Positions 60,012 to 64,000 of a stretch of DNA of 64,000 nt are shown one piece after another. A program made the translations under genes and the position numbers. Source of the DNA: JAUVRX01 sp049664225 (GTDB lineage: Bacteria > Acidobacteriota > Thermoanaerobaculia > Multivoradales > JAHEKO01); NCBI GenBank assembly GCA_049664225.1, contig JBATEX010000111.1, positions 1-64,000 on the forward strand. The letters are read 5' to 3'. Position 1 is the stretch's first letter; every line of letters starts with the position of its first letter. The notes below the pieces were generated by a model. It had not been told where the DNA came from. It did no database searches and saw nothing but the letters and a program-made list of their open reading frames with translations.

Positions 60012-61057
60012 ACCGCGGGCCGGATCGCGACTTTGAGAGTTTCACGGCGCATCATGCTGCGCAGGGCCTCCTCGAGCTGCTCTAGAGGCATTTCGCGAGA
60101 CAGAAGAAGATCGACCGCCAGGCCTCGATGGGCCAGGAGCGCGAGAGCTTCGGATACCGTGGCAGGTCGATGATGGTAGGAGCCCCGGCAGGTGATCTCT
60201 TCATAGTGAATTCTCGCGGTATCGAGAGAGAGCCGTGTGCCCGCAGGACAACCTCCGAAGAACAGCACCTCGCCTCCTGGCTGGACGGACTGGGTGGCCA
60301 ACTCCCATCCAGCGACCGAACCTGTGGCATCGATGGCGAGGTTGAACCCGAGGCTGTCGTCGGCCCGATCGAGGATCGCTGAGGGACGCGACGACTCGGG
60401 CGGCTCGATGGTTGACACGGCTCCCATCTGGATCGCGATCTCACGTCTCTTTGCCAGTGGGTCAGCCAATACCACCCGATGGCCGGAGGCCGAGAGAACG
60501 CCCAGGATCAGCTGCCCGATCGCACCGCCGCCCAGGACCACAACGTCGCTGGGTTCGGACAGCGAGCAGATCTCTATACCGTGAAGGACGCAGGCCAGAG
60601 GTTCTGTCAGAGAGGCGTGCTCGGGCGACATTCCCGGTGGAATCGGATAGGTGCTCCGGGCGACGAATCGCGCCGGAACCGGCAGATACTCGGCGAAGGC
60701 ACCGTTGAGGTACTGGAGATCCCTACATAGGTTCTCTCGCCCGTGAAGGCAGTATCGGCAGCGGCCGCACGAGGCCGAGTTGAGCACGACCACGGCCTCG
60801 CCTGCTCGCCAGTTCTCGACACCGTCACCGATCGCGGCTACGGTGCCAGCGCATTCATGGCCAAAAGGGGTCGGCACCTGGAGCATTCGCGGATGACCAC
60901 CTTGCCTGAATACCTTGAGATCGGTCCCACAGGTCGTTGCCACGTCGACTCGCAGAACCAGCTCACCCGATTGCGGCCTTGGCAGGGTCAGTTGCCGGAT
61001 CTCGATCTCCTCGGGTCCCAGGAGGCAGGCGGCCCGGTAGCTGTCAGGAAGCTCCAC
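60008..61057 (-). CDS. Zinc-dependent alcohol dehydrogenase family (MDR)
   Basis: 349 residues, GTG start. Catalytic zinc ligands C43 (TTCGTD) and H67-E68 (GHE) and the structural zinc set C97, C100, C103, C111 are all present; the NAD fold has VVVLGGGAIGQLILGVL. It overlaps the related dehydrogenase upstream by 14 bp. Sorbitol- or threonine-dehydrogenase-like substrates are typical; none is indicated by the sequence. Confidence 0.92.
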   Translation of the reverse strand: MELPDSYRAACLLGPEEIEIRQLTLPRPQSGELVLRVDVATTCGTDLKVFRQGGHPRMLQVPTPFGHECAGTVAAIGDGVENWRAGEAVVVLNSASCGRCRYCLHGRENLCRDLQYLNGAFAEYLPVPARFVARSTYPIPPGMSPEHASLTEPLACVLHGIEICSLSEPSDVVVLGGGAIGQLILGVLSASGHRVVLADPLAKRREIAIQMGAVSTIEPPESSRPSAILDRADDSLGFNLAIDATGSVAGWELATQSVQPGGEVLFFGGCPAGTRLSLDTARIHYEEITCRGSYHHRPATVSEALALLAHRGLAVDLLLSREMPLEQLEEALRSMMRRETLKVAIRPAV

Positions 61058-62141
61058 GGGCGCGGTCTCCTTCTCCAGGAGTGAGCAGGATCTTCAGGGC
61101 TTTCTGCCGGCCCGCCAGCTCGACGGCCCGCTGGAAATTCTGCAGGGGAAGGCGATGGCTGACCAGGGGAGTGGGGTCCAATCGGCCCGAAGTCAAGAGC
61201 TTGAATATCCTGCGCTGCTCCTTCAGCGATCCCGAGTAGGTGCCAACCAGCCGTCGCTCGTGCCTGAAGATCTGGTTCAACTCCAGTGCCAATCGGGCAC
61301 CTGGCTGGGCATGGGCGAACAGCACCAGGCTACCGCCCTCTCGGGTCAGAGGCAGGGCCTCTTCGGCGACGGACGGTTGACCTACGGTGTCGAAGACGGC
61401 GTCCACTCCGAGGCCTCCACTCAGATTCTCGGCCACCCTGGGCAGCGTCTCGGGCGAGCTGGCTGTGTCGGCTCCCAGGGCTTCGGCGAGCTGCCGCCGT
61501 TGCGGGATCGGATCACTCATGGCGACCCGGATCCCGGGGTGCAGGGCGCGGAGCACGAGCAGATGGAGTAGGCCCATGCTGCCGCAGCCCAGAACGATCG
61601 CCGTGGTGGCGGCCTTCGCTGGCCTCTCCACGTCGGAAAGCCCCGCTTTGTCGATGCCCCTGAGGACACAGGCAGCCGGTTCCATGAAAATTGCGGCTGC
61701 GTCCGGCAGGCTGGCCGGCAATACTCGGACGGCCCGCTCGACGGCCCGTTTCCCGACCAGAATGAACTCGCTGAAGCCCCCAGGTGAGAGCAGATTCTCT
61801 TTGAACGTCGAACAGAGAGTCTCGCTTTCACGTTGGCAGAGGGAACACTCCCCACAGGCCACGTGGTGAGGGACGACGATTCTTTGACCGGGTTCGAACC
61901 TCGTTACCCCCGACCCCAGCGCGGCAACACATCCCACCAGCTCATGGCCGAGCACGGTGCCCTTGGGGATGGCATCGTGGTCGAGCTTGAAGAGATCCGT
62001 GCCGCAAAGACCGCAGCACCGGAGTCTGATCAGCATCTCACCTTCGGACGGGGCGGGGATCGACATCTCCACCAATCGGGATTCACCCTGCCCGACATAG
62101 CGAACCGCCCTCATCTCCCCAGTCTCGAGTGGTTCGCCCAT
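61044..62141 (-). CDS. Zinc-dependent alcohol dehydrogenase family (MDR)
   Basis: 365 residues. Catalytic C46 (GLCGTD), H66-E67 and structural C96, C99, C102, C110 are kept; AIVLGCGSMGLLHLLVL forms the cofactor fold. Starts directly after the stop of the aminotransferase gene and overlaps the next dehydrogenase by 14 bp. Three consecutive redox/PLP genes suggest a small catabolic or synthetic pathway for an amino alcohol or hydroxy acid. Confidence 0.92.
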   Translation of the reverse strand: MGEPLETGEMRAVRYVGQGESRLVEMSIPAPSEGEMLIRLRCCGLCGTDLFKLDHDAIPKGTVLGHELVGCVAALGSGVTRFEPGQRIVVPHHVACGECSLCQRESETLCSTFKENLLSPGGFSEFILVGKRAVERAVRVLPASLPDAAAIFMEPAACVLRGIDKAGLSDVERPAKAATTAIVLGCGSMGLLHLLVLRALHPGIRVAMSDPIPQRRQLAEALGADTASSPETLPRVAENLSGGLGVDAVFDTVGQPSVAEEALPLTREGGSLVLFAHAQPGARLALELNQIFRHERRLVGTYSGSLKEQRRIFKLLTSGRLDPTPLVSHRLPLQNFQRAVELAGRQKALKILLTPGEGDRARGAS

Positions 62142-63335
62142 TCAGGAGACGTAGACAGCTCTGGCGGCATCCAGGGCGGCCGTAGCCCTGGCGGCATCGG
62201 ACTCGGAGGTGAGCAGCTCCCCCAGAGATGTGAGTAGTGCATGCACGTTGTCGCGGCTGGCAGACTCGCCCATCAGGCCGACTCTCCATACTTTGCCAGC
62301 CAGCTCGCCGAGTCCGCCACCAATCTCGATGCTGTAGTGGTCCAGGAGCCGCCGTCTCACCTGCGCCTCATCGATCCCGTCCGGAACCCAAACTGCGTTG
62401 AGAACCGGCAATCGGTGCCCCTCCTGGGCCGCCGGCTCGAAGCCGAGCTCCTCCAACCCGGCCATCAAGGCTCGGCTGTGGAGACGATGGCGCTCGTACC
62501 GGGGCTTCAAACCCTCTTCGAGGACCAAGGCCAGGGCTTCATGCAGCGCGTAGTTCATGGAGATCGGCGCCGTGTGGTGATAGGTCCGATGGCGCTCGGC
62601 CCAGTACTCCTGGATCATGGCCAGGTCCAAGTACCAGCTGATCACTTTTGTCCGACGCCGGGCGAGCCTGTCGACGGCTCGCGGTCCAAAGGTCAGCGGA
62701 GCGAGCCCGGGCGGACAGCTCAGGCACTTCTGGGTACCCGAATAGCAGGCGTCGATCAACCAGTCGTCGATCCTCAGCTCGATTCCTGCCAGCGAAGTCA
62801 CGGCATCGACAACCAGGAGGCAATCCCGCTCTCGACAGATTCGACCGATCTCGACCAGCGGTTGGCATGCCCCGGTGGAGGTCTCGGCATGGACGATGGC
62901 GACAATACGAATCTCGGGCGAGCGATCCAGAGCCTCTTCGACCTCCTGGGGATCGAAGACCTCTCCCCAGGGACGGTCGATGCGATGCAGGGTACCGCCA
63001 ATCCGGCCGACGATGTCGCTCATTCGGTTACCGAAGACACCGTTGACGCACACCAGCACTTCGTCACCGGGCTCGACGAGGTTGACGAAGGCCGCTTCCA
63101 TGCCGGCGCTTCCGGTTCCGGAAATGGCGATGGTCAGCTGGTTCTCGGTGCAGAAGACATCACGCAGGCGCTGCTGCATTTGCGTCATCAGCTCGAGAAA
63201 CTGCGGGTCCAGGTGACCTACGAGCGGGCGCGAGATCGCCTCATAGACTCGAGGATGCACCATGGACGGGCCCGGGCCTAGCAGGATTCGTCGCGGCGGA
63301 GAATCGACTACCGCAGGATTGTGTTCACTGGTCAT
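62142..63335 (-). CDS. Class V aminotransferase (serine/alanine-glyoxylate aminotransferase family)
   Basis: 397 residues from the ATG at 63335. It has LLGPGPSMVHPRVYEAI, GTGSAGMEAAFVNLV, HAETSTG, VDAVTSLAG (Asp177) and the PLP lysine in SGTQKCLSCPPGLAP (K203), the pattern of AGXT/serine-pyruvate and phosphonopyruvate-type aminotransferases. First gene of a unit with two zinc dehydrogenases. It likely uses alanine or serine and a 2-oxo acid. Confidence 0.93.
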   Translation of the reverse strand: MTSEHNPAVVDSPPRRILLGPGPSMVHPRVYEAISRPLVGHLDPQFLELMTQMQQRLRDVFCTENQLTIAISGTGSAGMEAAFVNLVEPGDEVLVCVNGVFGNRMSDIVGRIGGTLHRIDRPWGEVFDPQEVEEALDRSPEIRIVAIVHAETSTGACQPLVEIGRICRERDCLLVVDAVTSLAGIELRIDDWLIDACYSGTQKCLSCPPGLAPLTFGPRAVDRLARRRTKVISWYLDLAMIQEYWAERHRTYHHTAPISMNYALHEALALVLEEGLKPRYERHRLHSRALMAGLEELGFEPAAQEGHRLPVLNAVWVPDGIDEAQVRRRLLDHYSIEIGGGLGELAGKVWRVGLMGESASRDNVHALLTSLGELLTSESDAARATAALDAARAVYVS

Positions 63336-63429
63336 GCGGCATAGCCTGTCACAGGACTCCGGATCAGGGGAAGCGCACTCCATCCCCCTCCTGGGGACAG
63401 CTGGAGGCTCGAGCGTCGACCCGAGTCGA

Positions 63430-64000
63430 CTATGGCTGGTCGGGTGCGAGAAGGGGTTCGGAGGAATCGGTTCCGATGTCCGTAACATAGGCCGGTCGGT
63501 TGCTCTCCGACCAGGGCCAATCGATGAGCAGACCCCCTCCGACCCCCTTGGCTACGCGCTCGCCGAAAATCAGATCGACGAGGTACATGGCGACGTCGTA
63601 GCTCCGCGCCCCGCCCTGCGACGTCAACACCCTGCCATCGTGCACGAAGCTCGCATTGACCCTTATATCGAGGTCGGGGAATGCCTCCGCGAAGCTCTGG
63701 TAATCACCCGGAAACGTTGTGCAGGAATGGCCGTCCAGCAGGCCCGCCTCGGCCAGGATGAAGGCTCCCCAGCAGAGTGAGACGACGAACTGCGCATCGC
63801 TGCCTGCCTGGCTCACCCAGGCGATCAGTCGTTCGTCTTCGCGGTCGTCCTTTCTGCTGTGCTCGGCACTCGGTACCACGAGGATGTCGAGCTTTGGAGC
63901 CGTTTCGAACGTGTAGTCGGGGACGATTCTGAGACCCTCGGCGGTCGTGATGGGCCTTCCTTCGGGAGCGATCGTGAGTACTTCGATGCCCGGGTGCGGT
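63430..64000 (-). CDS. DJ-1/PfpI family protein (N-terminus beyond window)
   Basis: About 190 residues in the window, frame open to the right edge. LDILVVPSAEH and the nucleophile elbow VVSLCWGAFILAEAGLLDG (Cys in SLCWGA) identify the GATase1-like DJ-1/PfpI superfamily; DGRVLTSQGGARSYDVAMYLV is the matching C-terminal block. Members include glyoxalases, proteases and AraC-type regulators; no DNA-binding domain follows in this protein. Its stop is 94 bp from the start of the aminotransferase gene on the same strand. Confidence 0.85.
   Translation of the reverse strand, partial: PHPGIEVLTIAPEGRPITTAEGLRIVPDYTFETAPKLDILVVPSAEHSRKDDREDERLIAWVSQAGSDAQFVVSLCWGAFILAEAGLLDGHSCTTFPGDYQSFAEAFPDLDIRVNASFVHDGRVLTSQGGARSYDVAMYLVDLIFGERVAKGVGGGLLIDWPWSESNRPAYVTDIGTDSSEPLLAPDQP

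Overview
The window is a high-GC bacterial chromosome segment packed with short-spaced, often overlapping genes (ATGA and GTGA junctions). The envelope is Gram-negative in character: outer-membrane barrel, lipoproteins, ABC-type polysaccharide export and a dTDP-rhamnose pathway. Sigma-54 regulators, ECF/anti-sigma pairs, DUF1684, many sulfatase-like lipoproteins ending in an 'LRALGY' tail, and a GFESGD-like motif suggest Acidobacteriota (possibly Thermoanaerobaculia-like) or a deltaproteobacterial relative. That assignment is an inference from gene content; no rRNA is present.

Layout. 1-6.9 kb: two sigma-54 regulatory modules on the minus strand. Each has a small secreted protein of the same novel type and an NtrC-type activator; one also has a beta-barrel protein, the other a histidine kinase. 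Both start at a -24/-12 promoter and share an upstream enhancer-like element. 6.9-7.35 kb: a gene-free stretch with a sigma-70-like promoter followed by a series of RNA-like hairpins, read here as a candidate structured RNA. 7.4-14.7 kb: DUF1684 protein, Gfo/Idh/MocA oxidoreductase, GT2 glycosyltransferase, flippase, and an FAD oxidoreductase with a membrane tail whose paralogue is the next gene. 14.7-16.4 kb: folate genes (pteridine-reductase-like SDR, folB, folK). 16.5-23.9 kb: phytase-like/nuclease fusion, MoCo-sulfurase-like PLP enzyme, aspartoacylase-like enzyme, AceK. 23.9-28.9 kb: sulfotransferase plus rmlACDB. 29-34.8 kb: three glycosyltransferases and a sulfatase-like lipoprotein. 34.8-39.8 kb: a second sulfatase-like lipoprotein, then an ECF sigma / zinc anti-sigma / secreted-protein module closed by a strong terminator. 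39.9-48.5 kb: methyltransferase, then a minus-strand polysaccharide operon (Wzm/Wzt ABC exporter, four glycosyltransferases, a third sulfatase-like lipoprotein) and a small lipoprotein. 48.8-55.2 kb: infC (ATT start), a cyclic-2,3-diphosphoglycerate-synthase-like GTPase, fhs, cytochrome c, and xdhC (split)-mocA. 55.2-64 kb: hemW, lepA, a PilZ-TM-AMIN fusion, two zinc dehydrogenases, a class V aminotransferase and a partial DJ-1/PfpI protein.

The dominant theme is cell-surface polysaccharide: dTDP-rhamnose supply, at least eight glycosyltransferases, sulfation, flippase and ABC export routes, and periplasmic alkaline-phosphatase-superfamily enzymes whose catalytic residue is Thr rather than the Cys/Ser of true sulfatases. 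The most novel items are the twin sigma-54 modules with a shared enhancer, the structured RNA candidate at about 7.12-7.33 kb, an inverted intergenic repeat pair, and a recurring short C-terminal motif.
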